From contig NZ_JAIVLB010000020.1 of assembly GCF_020524495.1 (NCBI RefSeq), forward strand, positions 1 through 61,788: 61,788 nt of DNA, written 5' to 3'. This document shows, one piece after another, positions 30,368 to 38,720 of the stretch. Source of the stretch: Bacillus stratosphericus. GTDB taxonomy: Bacteria > Bacillota > Bacilli > Bacillales > Bacillaceae. The translations under genes and the position numbers were made by a program. How positions within the stretch are numbered: position 1 is the stretch's first letter; each line of letters starts with the position of its first letter. Under the pieces are notes generated by a model that saw nothing but the letters and a program-made list of their open reading frames with translations, was not told where the DNA came from and did not search any database.

Positions 30368-30973
30368 CTATTTCAACATTTTTTGTAAAGCTTTTTTTAC
30401 ATATTGATCGGTTGTGAGATTCTTTTCTTCTTTTAATAATGGAAGAACCTTTTTGATTTCACGATCACCGTACCCAAGAACACTTAAGGCTTCAAGCGCT
30501 TCATCTAATGTGGTTTGCTGCGTTTCGACCTGAATATGATCCTCGTGGTTATATAAGTTGCCAATCATTTCTGGCACCACATCTCCGAGCTTTCCTTTCA
30601 GATCCAGAATGATCTGACGTGCTGTTTTTTTACCAACACCAGGGAATTTAATAAGGAAAGCTTCATCCTCACGTTCTATCGCTGAAATGACAGCTCCAGG
30701 ATCACCGGAAGCAAGAATCGCAAGCGCACCCTTTGGTCCAATGCCTGTGACATTTAACAGTTTTGTGAACAACGCTTTTTCTTCTCTTGTTTGAAATCCA
30801 TATAACGAAAACGCGTCTTCCTTTATGTAATGATACGTATAAATTTTTTCTTGTTTATTTACTTGATAGATAAACGGATTTGGGGTATAGACTTGATATC
30901 CCACTCCGCCATTTTCAATGACAATATATTGGGGACACACATAATCAATGGTCCCTTTCACAAACTCTATCAC
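30368..30973 (-). CDS. ruvA: Holliday junction-binding protein RuvA
   Basis: Tetrameric Holliday junction binder that loads RuvB. 201 residues. N-terminal OB domain (1 to about 65), tandem helix-hairpin-helix motifs ([16 protein letters not shown] near 71 and [16 protein letters not shown] near 108), and C-terminal RuvB-interaction domain (about 150-201). The GTG start at 30971-30973 (MIEFVKG) has AGAGGTG five to six bases upstream. The in-frame GTG three codons earlier forms part of that site. First gene of the run to yajC. Confidence 0.96.
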   Translation of the reverse strand: MIEFVKGTIDYVCPQYIVIENGGVGYQVYTPNPFIYQVNKQEKIYTYHYIKEDAFSLYGFQTREEKALFTKLLNVTGIGPKGALAILASGDPGAVISAIEREDEAFLIKFPGVGKKTARQIILDLKGKLGDVVPEMIGNLYNHEDHIQVETQQTTLDEALEALSVLGYGDREIKKVLPLLKEEKNLTTDQYVKKALQKMLK

Positions 30974-31078
30974 CGTTTTCACCTCTTTGACTGTTCTTCA
31001 TTGTAACATAAATCGAAAAGAAAACCGCAATAAAAGTTAACATACGTTCGCTCAGTTCATTTTTATGGTGAAACCATG

Positions 31079-31112
31079 AAAAACAGCCTGCGGTTTCCCA
31101 CCGGCAAGCTGT
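31079..31112 (-). terminator. Terminator of bofC
   Basis: ACAGC-TTGC-GGT paired with ACC-GCA-GGCTGT, followed on the minus strand by TTTTTC, nine bases after the bofC stop. Confidence 0.8.
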
Positions 31113-31120
31113 CACACGCT

Positions 31121-31633
31121 TTAAAACGATCTTTCATTTCGATAAGGTTTCATGACCTCAAGCACCTGCTCAAATTCATCTTTTGTTCGAAAAGGAATGC
31201 CTTGCTCAAGCTGCTCCTCCACATGACTTTCTAAACGGGACGTATCAATTTGAAAAAAAAGATGTATAGGCTCCGCCCACCCGTCAGGCCTTCCATGAAA
31301 CGTAGAAATCACACCGTCCTCTGATAATCCGATATATCCATTTGCTTTACTTAATGGGGATATATCATCAATTTGCTTTCTAAAAAGGGCAAAATCCTCT
31401 CGCTGTTCTACCAATGTCCAGCCTTTATAACGCGCCCAAAATGTGTCTTTGTCTTCTAATGATGCCCGGTGTCTTTCAATACTCACATCGCCGTCAAGAT
31501 AGACCTTTTCAAGCTGAACGTTCATGGTTTTTGACTCTCTTTGCAAGTGTTCTTTTCCTTCCATATCCGCAGCAAAAAAAAGCACACTTGTCATGATAAG
31601 TCCTGTAACGAAACATTTCATCTTCACTTTCAC
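31121..31633 (-). CDS. bofC: Forespore checkpoint regulator BofC
   Basis: A 170-residue exported protein that in B. subtilis is made in the forespore and delays SpoIVB-driven activation of SpoIVFB, thus timing sigma-K. N-terminal signal peptide (about 1-24; KVKMK then FVTGLIMTSVLFFAA). The mature part contains the family segments VQLEKVYLDGDVSIE, GWTLVEQ, FRKQIDDISPLSKANGYIG and GVISTFHGRP. GTG start with AGAGGTG six bases upstream. Single gene ending in a strong terminator. Its target SpoIVFB is also in this window. Confidence 0.93.
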   Translation of the reverse strand: MKVKMKCFVTGLIMTSVLFFAADMEGKEHLQRESKTMNVQLEKVYLDGDVSIERHRASLEDKDTFWARYKGWTLVEQREDFALFRKQIDDISPLSKANGYIGLSEDGVISTFHGRPDGWAEPIHLFFQIDTSRLESHVEEQLEQGIPFRTKDEFEQVLEVMKPYRNERSF

Positions 31634-31799
31634 TATTTACACCTCTTTAGAACTTGAGATCGATGCATTGACATATGTAGTTTGACCCATTTTTCTAAAC
31701 ATTAACCAAATCAATCACACGGTCATGTTTTAAGGGTCACTCGTTATATTCTTCATTTGATATGTTATGTTTTATATCACCCATTTCTCTACCGGATGA

Positions 31800-32284
31800 C
31801 CGTTTTTCATTAATAAGCTCGCCTTAAAACCGGCAGAGCTTGAGCTGTGCGGCAAAGGAAGAAGTGCCTATGTATTTTCATAAAAGAAAGACGGTATGAA
31901 AATGGCGCTAAAAGTCTTTTTCCCTGCTTATCAAAATATAGCCTACAAAGAGGCAGCAATTTACGAAAAACTTTTCGGTTCCTTATACTACCCTGAGATA
32001 TATGAGTCTGGGGATCAGTTTATTTTAATGGAATATATTAAAGGCTACACATTCTGAATGCCTGACGAAGGGAATTCCGATCAAAAAACAAATGATTGAA
32101 CAGGTAGATGATGCTTTAGAAGAAGCACGTCAGAAAGGGTTAATCCCTTCAGATATCCATCTGCGAAATCTGATTTTAACAAAGGAAGGCCCCGTCAGGT
32201 TCGCTTGAAGTGATTGCATACTTGTACAAAAAGAATTGGTTTTCTCGTGGCCAGCTTAACAATCGAAATGATTACTCCGCATAA
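31800..32284 (+). pseudogene. Broken eukaryotic-type kinase-like gene (YrzF-like)
   Basis: No intact frame, but kinase signatures lie in order on the plus strand. 31800-31880: LALKPAELELCGKGRSAYVF (glycine-rich loop). A TAA stop at 31881, then DGMKMALKVFFPAYQNIAYKEAAIYEKL (ALK gives the ATP-binding lysine) to 32054. A one-base frameshift there, then ECLTKGIPIKKQ and PSDIHLRNLIL, the catalytic-loop-like block, to a stop at 32206. The DFG segment is missing; a third frame (32210-32284) ends with YLYKKNWFSRGQ. This resembles YrzF-type kinase-like proteins at the same place in B. subtilis. At least one stop, two frame changes and one deletion mean it is dead. Confidence 0.8.
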
Positions 32285-32286
32285 CA

Positions 32287-32312
32287 AAAGCCGCTCTCCT
32301 TTCAAGCGGCTT
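32287..32312. terminator. Terminator of 60-aa gene / kinase relic
   Basis: AAGCCGCT (32288-32295) with AGCGGCTT (32305-32312). T residues follow on both strands, better on the minus strand (TTTTGTT). Confidence 0.7.
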
Positions 32313-32320
32313 GTCTGTTT

Positions 32321-32503
32321 TTATTCTGTTTCCACATGGATACTATTTACATTTAATAAGTTAATGATGTCATCGTTCAGCTTAAACCAATGATTGGCTT
32401 CCTCAATTTTTTTATACACATCATAGGTAGCTGGCCGTTTCAGCTCGAATTCAAGCACTTCCCCATTGTTCATATGAAATGTTACCTTAAATACTTTCAT
32501 CAT
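32321..32503 (-). CDS. 60-residue protein, unknown function
   Basis: Short soluble protein starting MMKVFKVTFHMNNGEVLEF. The alternating hydrophobic pattern in the first 25 residues suggests a small beta-sheet fold, followed by a helix (YDVYKKIEEANHWF) and a short strand. No known motif is recognised. The ATG at 32501-32503 has AAGGTGAT eight bases upstream; an earlier in-frame ATG does not. A terminator follows at 32287-32312. It is the only gene on the minus strand downstream of the degenerate TPP riboswitch, but 300 bases and a terminator separate them, so regulation by it is unlikely. Confidence 0.7.
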   Translation of the reverse strand: MMKVFKVTFHMNNGEVLEFELKRPATYDVYKKIEEANHWFKLNDDIINLLNVNSIHVETE

Positions 32504-32800
32504 AAGATCACCTTCCACTCCTTCTTGTTCGCTCACCGGATAGGTCAGCTCTTTTCATTCATTCTCTATACAACTTGTTTCCCCTGCTTCTTTCCTTTCA
32601 AACACAAGACGCTTAAATTTTTTTCAAAGTATTGAAAAAAAGAAGAAACGAACATCTACAGAAAAACAAACTTTGTCCTGTTTGAATGCCATCAAAGCTT
32701 GATCGAAATGTTTGGTTTGATAGAACATCTTTCTTTTCTTTCATTTGCTGTCTCTCCTTCTCTTCTTGTCATGGGACAGGATGGAATCAGGACCAGCAAA
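32504..32800. other. Gene-free stretch
   Basis: About 300 bases with stops in all frames and AT-rich, T-run-rich sequence. I see no gene, no convincing promoter and no repeat. It probably held the gene once controlled by the riboswitch, or only the promoter of the 60-aa gene. Confidence 0.5.
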
Positions 32801-32830
32801 AAACCAGGCTCTATGTTGAGAACCTGGTTT
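32801..32830 (-). terminator. Terminator behind degenerate TPP riboswitch
   Basis: On the minus strand AAACCAGGTTCTC ... GAG-CCTGGTTTTTT: a stem of eight plus three pairs followed by six T. Position and orientation fit the expression platform of the riboswitch at 32866-32957. Confidence 0.75.
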
Positions 32831-32865
32831 CTTCGTCAGAAAAAAACATGATTGTCATTCACATG

Positions 32866-32957
32866 TAATCATCTTCGACTTCCTCACGCTGGTACGAGCC
32901 AAATCAAGAAGCTCTACTTCTCTCTCAGCCCACTTGAAGGGGCACCCCTAGAAGATT
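32866..32957 (-). promoter_or_regulatory. Degenerate TPP riboswitch (THI element)
   Basis: Minus strand shows the TPP-sensing core in order: CTAGGGGTGCC, then GGGCTGAGA, a small hairpin (GAAG-TAGA-GCTTC), then TTGATTTGG, TACCAGCGT, GAGGAAG. Known TPP riboswitches have GGGGTGC ... GGCTGAGA ... ACCC ... CCTGATCTGG ... ACCAGCGTAGGGAAG. The closing stem is present (AATCTTC with GAAGATGATT). The segment with ACCC and GAAC, needed to close helix P2, is absent, and several conserved bases differ (AGGG is GAGG). So it is very likely a decayed copy. No thiamine gene lies downstream. Confidence 0.7.
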
Positions 32958-33058
32958 CAGGAAAATAGTTCCTTTCCCCTAGCTACACCGATGATCATGA
33001 TATCCAGATTTCTATGCATCATCATCTTTCCTTCTCATTTCGATCAAATCTGAAATAA

Positions 33059-33673
33059 CTATCGAGTCATGCCTGCTTGGCCTGATTCAAATTGTGTTTT
33101 TCTCATATCTCTAAAGCGTGTAAATGTACCTTCGTCTTTGATGACTTGGACAGCTCTTCCATCCGCATAACGAGTCGCTGCTTCTTCTACTTGTGATACT
33201 CCCTCTGATGTCAAGCGCCCATCTGATTTAATGGCAATATACACATTTTCATCCGTGACCATGACTTGTGAGTCTGCTACATGGTCCATTTTATTTACGC
33301 GATTTGCGATTTTTCGTGAACGCTGCACATTCTCTTGTTTGTCGTAGCCAGAGAACGACATTTGATCATGATAATTCATATCTCCATGACTGTAGCGACC
33401 ATCGCCGCCTGTGAGAGGTATTCGATCATTGGCTTGAGGACGTGAACGATAATCAATATTCGTTGTATTTCCGTTCATTCCTTCCATGAGTTCAGAAATT
33501 GGGCCTTGATGATCTTGATTGTTGTCTGTCGCTTGTTGATTTGAGTAATAACCAACCGGCTGGCCTGATTGATTATAGCGTGTATCTACACCAGCATTGT
33601 CATTTGTACCACATGCAGTTAATCCAATAGGAAGAAGCACTAATGCGATCGTTTTTTGCCATTTTTGTCTCAA
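33059..33673 (-). CDS. coxA: Spore lipoprotein CoxA (YhcN/YlaJ family)
   Basis: A 204-residue lipoprotein. N-terminal signal with basic residues (RQKWQK), hydrophobic IALVLLPIG and lipobox LTAC (lipid-modified Cys near residue 21). The mature part holds an Asn/Gln/Gly-rich spacer and a C-terminal YhcN/YlaJ domain (ANRVNKMDHVADSQVMVTDENVYIAI). The B. subtilis counterpart is a spore cortex protein made under mother-cell control. TTG start at 33671-33673 with GGGGG eight bases upstream; an ATG 20 codons earlier has no site and would bury the signal sequence. It lies downstream of safA, behind a terminator. Confidence 0.85.
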   Translation of the reverse strand: MRQKWQKTIALVLLPIGLTACGTNDNAGVDTRYNQSGQPVGYYSNQQATDNNQDHQGPISELMEGMNGNTTNIDYRSRPQANDRIPLTGGDGRYSHGDMNYHDQMSFSGYDKQENVQRSRKIANRVNKMDHVADSQVMVTDENVYIAIKSDGRLTSEGVSQVEEAATRYADGRAVQVIKDEGTFTRFRDMRKTQFESGQAGMTR

Positions 33674-33771
33674 ACGAAAAACCCCCTGTACAAATTCAAT
33701 CTTATGAGCGAGAAACAGGCTCTGTTTTAGCATGTACAGTTAAGGGGAAAAACAAGCTGTCATTTATAAAC

Positions 33772-33800
33772 AAAAAAAGGAACGATTGAGATCGTCCCTT
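33772..33800 (-). terminator. Terminator of safA
   Basis: GGGACGAT-CTCA-ATCGTTCC stem on the minus strand followed by seven T, six bases after the safA stop. Confidence 0.85.
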
Positions 33801-33806
33801 CTGTCA

Positions 33807-34976
33807 TTAATCTTCTTTGTCTTCTTCTGGTCTTGCGAATACAGACTGATTGGGATATGACTGCATGTAAGGCTGTGCTGGATCACCCATTTGGCCATGA
33901 GTAGCAGAATTTGGATAATATCCAGGCCATGGCTGGTGATGGTGCTTCATGCCGTCATCGCAACCGCAGTCTTCCTTGACATATGCTTCATTTGAAGCGT
34001 TTGGATAAAACCCTTGATTGACGTTCGCATTTGCGTTGGCATTTGGATGCATATGGTGGTGCCAGTGTTGTCCGTCGTTCGCATGATGCTCATGATTTTC
34101 CCCGTTGAAAACTGGTGCTTGATAGGCAGGGTAATACGGCTGAGCAGGGTATGGAAACGGCATCATCATATGATGGTGATAATATGGCTGAACCGGATAA
34201 CAAAGTCCTGATCCAGGTAAAATAGGTGATGCTGGCATCATTTGCTGCGGACATGGATACATAGCAGGCATGTATTGACCATAACCATAATATGGATCAT
34301 AATGCTCATGAAGATGCTGCTGATGATGTTCTTTGTTATCAGCCATTCCCCCTACTGCTGCCCCTCCAACATTCGGCATCTGTGGAAAATTAGGAATATT
34401 TAAGTTATTGTTTAGGTTATTGTCGTGTTCCATATCTTTTCCCTCCTCTTTTTGATGAGGAATATGAATGAATGGATCATACCCCTTCACAACTTCATCT
34501 TTCATATGATCCTTGTTTTCATGATGAGAATGGTCCTTGTGGTCTTTCTTCTCATGAATGTGATCTTTTTTCTCATGTTCTTTTTTGGGAGGAGGCGTAA
34601 ATGGCTGGTAGAGATTGGTCTGATAATAGTTCACATCCACTTGCGGAAAAACGGGCTGCTCGACCTTTGGGACTGGCGGTACATAAGGTACCGGTTCATT
34701 AGGCTTTTCCTTCGGCTTCGTATCTTGCACTTGCACGACATCCTTTGGCTTTTCTTTCACATACGGATGTTCTTTCAGATTTGGCATTTCTTTCGCTTTG
34801 TGATGATCTGTTTTTACAGGAACACCACTAGATGGAATCTTGATTTTCATACCAGGCATGATCAAATCTGGATTACTGAGCTGTGAATTTAGCTTTTTTA
34901 ATTCTTGAAAGTCAACTCCGTATTTCTTTGAAATCTTCCAAAGGGAGTCTCCTTTTTGCACAATATGAATTTTCAA
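33807..34976 (-). CDS. safA: Spore inner coat morphogenetic protein SafA
   Basis: 389 residues, as in B. subtilis. LysM domain at residues 1-48 (HIVQKGDSLWKISKKYGV ... PGMKIKIP) targets the cortex-coat interface; the next region binds SpoVID. The rest is low-complexity, rich in His, Pro, Tyr, Met and Gln, with charged stretches (KKEHEKKDHIHEKKDHK) and DCGCDDG near 335. TTG start at 34974-34976 with AGGAGGGG six bases upstream. At residue 182 an in-frame ATG (34431-34433) is preceded by GAGGAGGG at ideal spacing. This matches the known internal start giving the C-terminal form SafA-C30 in B. subtilis, where it is Met164. Expected in the mother cell. Confidence 0.95.
   Translation of the reverse strand: MKIHIVQKGDSLWKISKKYGVDFQELKKLNSQLSNPDLIMPGMKIKIPSSGVPVKTDHHKAKEMPNLKEHPYVKEKPKDVVQVQDTKPKEKPNEPVPYVPPVPKVEQPVFPQVDVNYYQTNLYQPFTPPPKKEHEKKDHIHEKKDHKDHSHHENKDHMKDEVVKGYDPFIHIPHQKEEGKDMEHDNNLNNNLNIPNFPQMPNVGGAAVGGMADNKEHHQQHLHEHYDPYYGYGQYMPAMYPCPQQMMPASPILPGSGLCYPVQPYYHHHMMMPFPYPAQPYYPAYQAPVFNGENHEHHANDGQHWHHHMHPNANANANVNQGFYPNASNEAYVKEDCGCDDGMKHHHQPWPGYYPNSATHGQMGDPAQPYMQSYPNQSVFARPEEDKED
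34431..34448 (-). promoter_or_regulatory. Internal ribosome binding site and start in safA
   Basis: GAGGAGGG (34441-34448), seven-base spacer, ATG (34431-34433), in the safA frame at residue 182 (MEHDNNLN). It would produce a 208-residue C-terminal protein without the LysM domain. Confidence 0.75.
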
Positions 34977-35109
34977 CGTTTTCCCCTCCTATGCAAAACG
35001 TGAACGTAGCGGTTATGTCAGAAGTACATTATGTTTCAACATAAATTTATGCATATTTACAAGCCGATATGATAAAAACTTGTTTCTGATAGGAGGGGAG
35101 GCTTCATTT

Positions 35110-36219
35110 TTATTTCATGTTGAGCATTTTATTCAATGCAAGCAAAGCGTCTTTTGTGATGTCTTCATTGACCTGAATCAAACCGACCGGCTTACCCTTC
35201 TCAATGCTTTCCAGTGACCATAACAAATGAGGCAAATCAATACGGTTCATTGTCAAACATGGACACATATCTGGGTTGAGGGATTCAATTTGTTTGTCTG
35301 GATGCTGGTCCATGATGCGTTTAACTAAATTCATTTCTGTTCCAATCGCCCACTTACTACCGGCTGGAGCCTGATTGATGGTATCGATAATAAATTTCGT
35401 TGAACCAGCTAGATCAGAAGCCCTTACCACCTCATGCGTGCACTCTGGATGAACAAGAATTTGAATGTCACGATCCTTTTTTCTTGTTTCGTCAATATTC
35501 TGAACTGTAAACTTCTCATGTACTGAGCAATGCCCTTTCCATAAAATCATTTTAATGTGATGAAGCGGCTGATCGGTGATAAGCTTTTCTTCTATTTGAT
35601 CCCAGACAGCCATTTCTTCTAGCGGTATACCTAAATCAAAGGCCGTATTACGCCCTAAATGCTGATCTGGGAGAAAAAGAACCCTCTCTTTTTGCGTAAG
35701 CACCCACTCCATTACTTTTTTAGCGTTTGAAGATGTAACGGTCGATCCACCATGCTTACCGACAAATGCTTTAATATCAGCTGTTGAGTTCACATAAGTA
35801 AGCGGGAGTATCGTATCCCCAAACAAATCAGTGAGCTTATCCCATGCTCTTTCCGTTTGTTTCATGTTCGCCATATCTGCCATCGAGCAGCCTGCTCTCA
35901 TATCTGGCAATAAAACATGCTGATTTTTTTTTGACAGCATATCAGCCGTTTCCGCCATAAAATGGACACCACAGAACACAATGTATTCTGCCTCCTGATT
36001 GTCAGCTGCTATTTGCGCTAGCTGCAATGAATCTCCTGTTGCATCTGCAAACTGGATGACCTCATCCTTTTGATAATGATGCCCCGGTATAAATAGCTTT
36101 GAACCGAAAGCTCGTTTGATATCTAAAACACGCTGTTTCATCTCTTCATAAGAGCGGTGTTTATATTCATCTGGCATCATGGCCGCGTGTTGATTCGCTA
36201 GTACATCAAGCATGGACAT
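35110..36219 (-). CDS. nadA: Quinolinate synthase A (4Fe-4S)
   Basis: Condenses iminoaspartate with dihydroxyacetone phosphate to quinolinate, second step of NAD synthesis. 369 residues, the long Bacillus form. The 4Fe-4S ligands are Cys near 111 ([10 protein letters not shown]), near 231 ([11 protein letters not shown]) and near 321 (MCPCLTMNR). Other family motifs are [17 protein letters not shown] and [16 protein letters not shown] start with GGGGGAAC five bases upstream; it overlaps the end of nadC by 14 bases, which suggests coupled translation. Last gene of nadB-nadC-nadA. Confidence 0.97.
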   Translation of the reverse strand: MSMLDVLANQHAAMMPDEYKHRSYEEMKQRVLDIKRAFGSKLFIPGHHYQKDEVIQFADATGDSLQLAQIAADNQEAEYIVFCGVHFMAETADMLSKKNQHVLLPDMRAGCSMADMANMKQTERAWDKLTDLFGDTILPLTYVNSTADIKAFVGKHGGSTVTSSNAKKVMEWVLTQKERVLFLPDQHLGRNTAFDLGIPLEEMAVWDQIEEKLITDQPLHHIKMILWKGHCSVHEKFTVQNIDETRKKDRDIQILVHPECTHEVVRASDLAGSTKFIIDTINQAPAGSKWAIGTEMNLVKRIMDQHPDKQIESLNPDMCPCLTMNRIDLPHLLWSLESIEKGKPVGLIQVNEDITKDALLALNKMLNMK

Positions 36220-37069
36220 GAGTCGTTCCCCCTTTGTGGCTAAATTCCATATTCATACTAAAGTCAAAAGATGGAGCAGAATGTGTCAGGAAACCAAGGG
36301 AAATGATGTCTACACCGGTTCCCCGGTAGCTTGGCAAAGTCTCTAACGTAATTCCTCCTGATGCCTCTGTGAGGATTGTTTCAGGTGTCATTTGTTTAAA
36401 GTGCTTTACTTGGGCTGGGGAGCAGTTATCAAACATGATGACATCTGCTTTTGCTGCAATTGCTTCCTTGAGCTGCGCTTCTGATTCAATTTCCACTTCA
36501 ATTTTCACCATATGACCAACGTATGCTCTTGCCTTTTCTACAGCTTCCCGAATAGATCCACATGCAGCAATATGATTATCTTTAATCATGACACCATCCG
36601 ATAAGCCGAAGCGATGATTCTTTCCGCCCCCTACTTTCACGGCGTATTTCTCTAACATGCGTAATCCGGGTGTCGTTTTTCTCGTATCACAAATCATAAT
36701 AGACGGATCAGCTAATCTTTGCACCGCTTCATGCGTCAATGTGGAAATACCTGTCATTCGCTGCAACATATTGAGAATGACCCGCTCCCCTTTTAGCAAG
36801 TCATTGACCGAACCTCTTATTTGAGCCAGTACAGCCCCTGAATGAATCCAGTCTCCTTCCTGGAGAAAGAGCTCAGTATGAATCTTTTCATTCAGCAGAT
36901 GGTACCCTGTTTCAATGACTTGTGATCCTGCCAATACCCCCGATTGTTTGGCGATGATGTAAGCTGTTCCTCTCTTGTCTCCAAAGATGGCATCAGCTGA
37001 CACATCTCCAAAGCCAATATCTTCTTTTAAAAAATGAGTAAGCATTTGTTTTAACTGTAAACGTTCCAT
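36206..37069 (-). CDS. nadC: Nicotinate-nucleotide pyrophosphorylase (carboxylating)
   Basis: Quinolinate phosphoribosyltransferase, third step: quinolinate plus PRPP to nicotinate mononucleotide. 287 residues. Family signatures: [13 protein letters not shown] near 16, [15 protein letters not shown] near 99, [26 protein letters not shown] near 128 (substrate-binding Arg, Lys and His), and the barrel end [16 protein letters not shown] start with AAAGGATC ten bases upstream. It overlaps the 3' end of nadB by 19 bases. Confidence 0.97.
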   Translation of the reverse strand: MERLQLKQMLTHFLKEDIGFGDVSADAIFGDKRGTAYIIAKQSGVLAGSQVIETGYHLLNEKIHTELFLQEGDWIHSGAVLAQIRGSVNDLLKGERVILNMLQRMTGISTLTHEAVQRLADPSIMICDTRKTTPGLRMLEKYAVKVGGGKNHRFGLSDGVMIKDNHIAACGSIREAVEKARAYVGHMVKIEVEIESEAQLKEAIAAKADVIMFDNCSPAQVKHFKQMTPETILTEASGGITLETLPSYRGTGVDIISLGFLTHSAPSFDFSMNMEFSHKGGTTHVHA

Positions 37070-38622
37070 TTGGCACTGATCCTTTCATTTTCCATGATGT
37101 GAATGTGGCCCTTTTCATGTACAATCTGTTTTCCTCGCCATAAGACATCATCTCTATATGGATAATCCATGCGATAATGCCCGCCTCTGCTTTCTGTACG
37201 AAGTAGTGCAGACTTTGCAAGGCAGATAGCTAATGACCATTGATTGCTTAATTCTATCTGCTCATTTGTGATATCTTTCACATTAATTTGCTGAAAAGAG
37301 ACACGTTCCAATTTATCCAGCAAGGTTTGCAAGCCTTTTTCATCCCTAACAATTGCGGCATATACTGTCATCCAGTTTCTGAGCTGAGCCTCTGAGATAT
37401 TTGGAACAGACCACACTTCTTGAAGAGGAAAAGTTGGGATCGCTTTTTGCCGTTTTGACATATGCTCAATTCGCCTAGCCGCTTTATTTCCTAACACAAG
37501 ACCTTCTAAAAGAGAATTACTCGCCAACCGGTTGGCGCCATGTAATCCTGTACAAGCCGCTTCACCAATAGCAAACAACGATTGAACGGTCGTTTCACCA
37601 TGTTCATTGACCTTGATTCCTCCCATTAAAAAGTGCATGCCGGGGGAGACTGGTAGCCGACCGCTTACCATATCGATTCCTGCCCGCAAACACATCTCAT
37701 AGATTACTGGAAAACGCGTAGGAAAGTGCGGAATATCATGTATATTGAGATAAATATGATGACCCGCCTGCTGCTCATGAAAAATAGCTCTAGCGACGAT
37801 GTCCCTAGGAGCTAAATCTTTCTGTGGATGAATGCCTTCCATAATCCGCCTGCCTGTTTCATCTTCTAAGTATGCTCCCTCACCTCGCACTGCCTCTGAA
37901 ACGAGACCAACTGCTTTTCCAGCGATCGTCAAAAGGGTCGGGTGAAATTGAACAAATTCAAGATCCACTAATTGTGCTCCAGCGCGATAAGCCAGCAGTA
38001 GACCATCGCCTGTTACAGAAGGATCATTTGTGTTCATCTCATAGAGGTTTCCACAGCCACCAGTCGATAGAACAACTACATCTGCGGTCATTGTATGCAC
38101 ATGTCCTTTCTCGTCTTTCCACACTACTCCAGTACATTTCCCTTCATGGACTAGTAGATCCATGACATGATGATATTCGTATAAATGAATATGTGAGCCA
38201 AGCTGACTTTTCAGAAACTGCACGAGGGCTTTCCCTGTTTGATCTCCTCCTGCATGTAGAATGCGGTTAGATGTGTGAGCTCCCTCTTTACCTAGCTGCG
38301 GGAGTCCCTCCTCATTGAGATCAAATAGACAGCCTTCCGCCACTAGCTCCTTCACAAGATGTTTTCCAAGAAGCAGCAACTCCTGTACGGTTTTGTCATC
38401 ATTATGATCACATCCAGCAGCTAGCGTATCTTGCACATGTTGCTGGACTGAATCTTGGGCTGAAAAGGCAGCAGCAATGCCTCCTTGTGCCAGCATGGAA
38501 TTACTAGAGGAAAATTGTTTTTTTGTCATCATGATAACTTGGCAGTTTTCTGAGATGGTTTTCGCAAAGGAAAGTGCAGCAATGCCTGCCCCCACCACAA
38601 TGACTTTTTTGATTGATGACAC
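37051..38622 (-). CDS. nadB: L-aspartate oxidase NadB
   Basis: FAD enzyme oxidising aspartate to iminoaspartate, first step of NAD synthesis. 523 residues. FAD-binding VIVVGAGIAALSFA at residues 7-20, the segment SSNSMLAQGGIAAA near 40, SEAVRGEGAYL near 240, LAPRDIVARAI near 270, PGMHFLMGGIKV near 330, and CTGLHGANRLASNSLLEGLV near 360. The start is set at the GTG 38620-38622 (MSSIKKV), six bases behind AGGGGGG; the ATG six codons earlier lies before that site. First gene of nadB-nadC-nadA, divergent from nifS. Confidence 0.95.
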   Translation of the reverse strand: MSSIKKVIVVGAGIAALSFAKTISENCQVIMMTKKQFSSSNSMLAQGGIAAAFSAQDSVQQHVQDTLAAGCDHNDDKTVQELLLLGKHLVKELVAEGCLFDLNEEGLPQLGKEGAHTSNRILHAGGDQTGKALVQFLKSQLGSHIHLYEYHHVMDLLVHEGKCTGVVWKDEKGHVHTMTADVVVLSTGGCGNLYEMNTNDPSVTGDGLLLAYRAGAQLVDLEFVQFHPTLLTIAGKAVGLVSEAVRGEGAYLEDETGRRIMEGIHPQKDLAPRDIVARAIFHEQQAGHHIYLNIHDIPHFPTRFPVIYEMCLRAGIDMVSGRLPVSPGMHFLMGGIKVNEHGETTVQSLFAIGEAACTGLHGANRLASNSLLEGLVLGNKAARRIEHMSKRQKAIPTFPLQEVWSVPNISEAQLRNWMTVYAAIVRDEKGLQTLLDKLERVSFQQINVKDITNEQIELSNQWSLAICLAKSALLRTESRGGHYRMDYPYRDDVLWRGKQIVHEKGHIHIMENERISAKWNVYS

Positions 38623-38639
38623 AATCAACCCCCCTGTCA

Positions 38640-38705
38640 TTTACACCTGTCTTGACACATATCATTACACAAGACTACAATAAATACAAGAAAAAATTTT
38701 CATAC
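38640..38705. promoter_or_regulatory. Divergent nadB/nifS control region with likely NadR operator
   Basis: Plus-strand promoter for nifS: TTGACA (38652-38657), 18 bases, TACAAT (38676-38681). An imperfect palindrome TCTTG...CAAGA (38650-38674) overlaps it, and CCTGTCA/CCTGTCT repeats lie next to it (38633 and 38647). In B. subtilis NadR (YrxA) represses both divergent units from this region with nicotinic acid as co-repressor. The exact operator is inferred. Confidence 0.55.
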
Positions 38706-38720
38706 AGGAGATGGATCGGT

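Noticed and set aside
32686..32868. Plus-strand 60-codon ORF
   Set aside because: It runs antisense through the riboswitch terminator, has no Shine-Dalgarno and low-complexity composition.
34425..34886. Plus-strand 153-codon ORF opposite safA
   Set aside because: Its Leu/Ile/Phe-rich sequence is the antisense of the Lys/Asp/His-rich safA region, and no start signal is present.
34977..35109. Possible sigma-E promoter before safA
   Set aside because: CATAATGT can be read as a -10, but no -35 at 13-15 bases fits well, so it is not listed.
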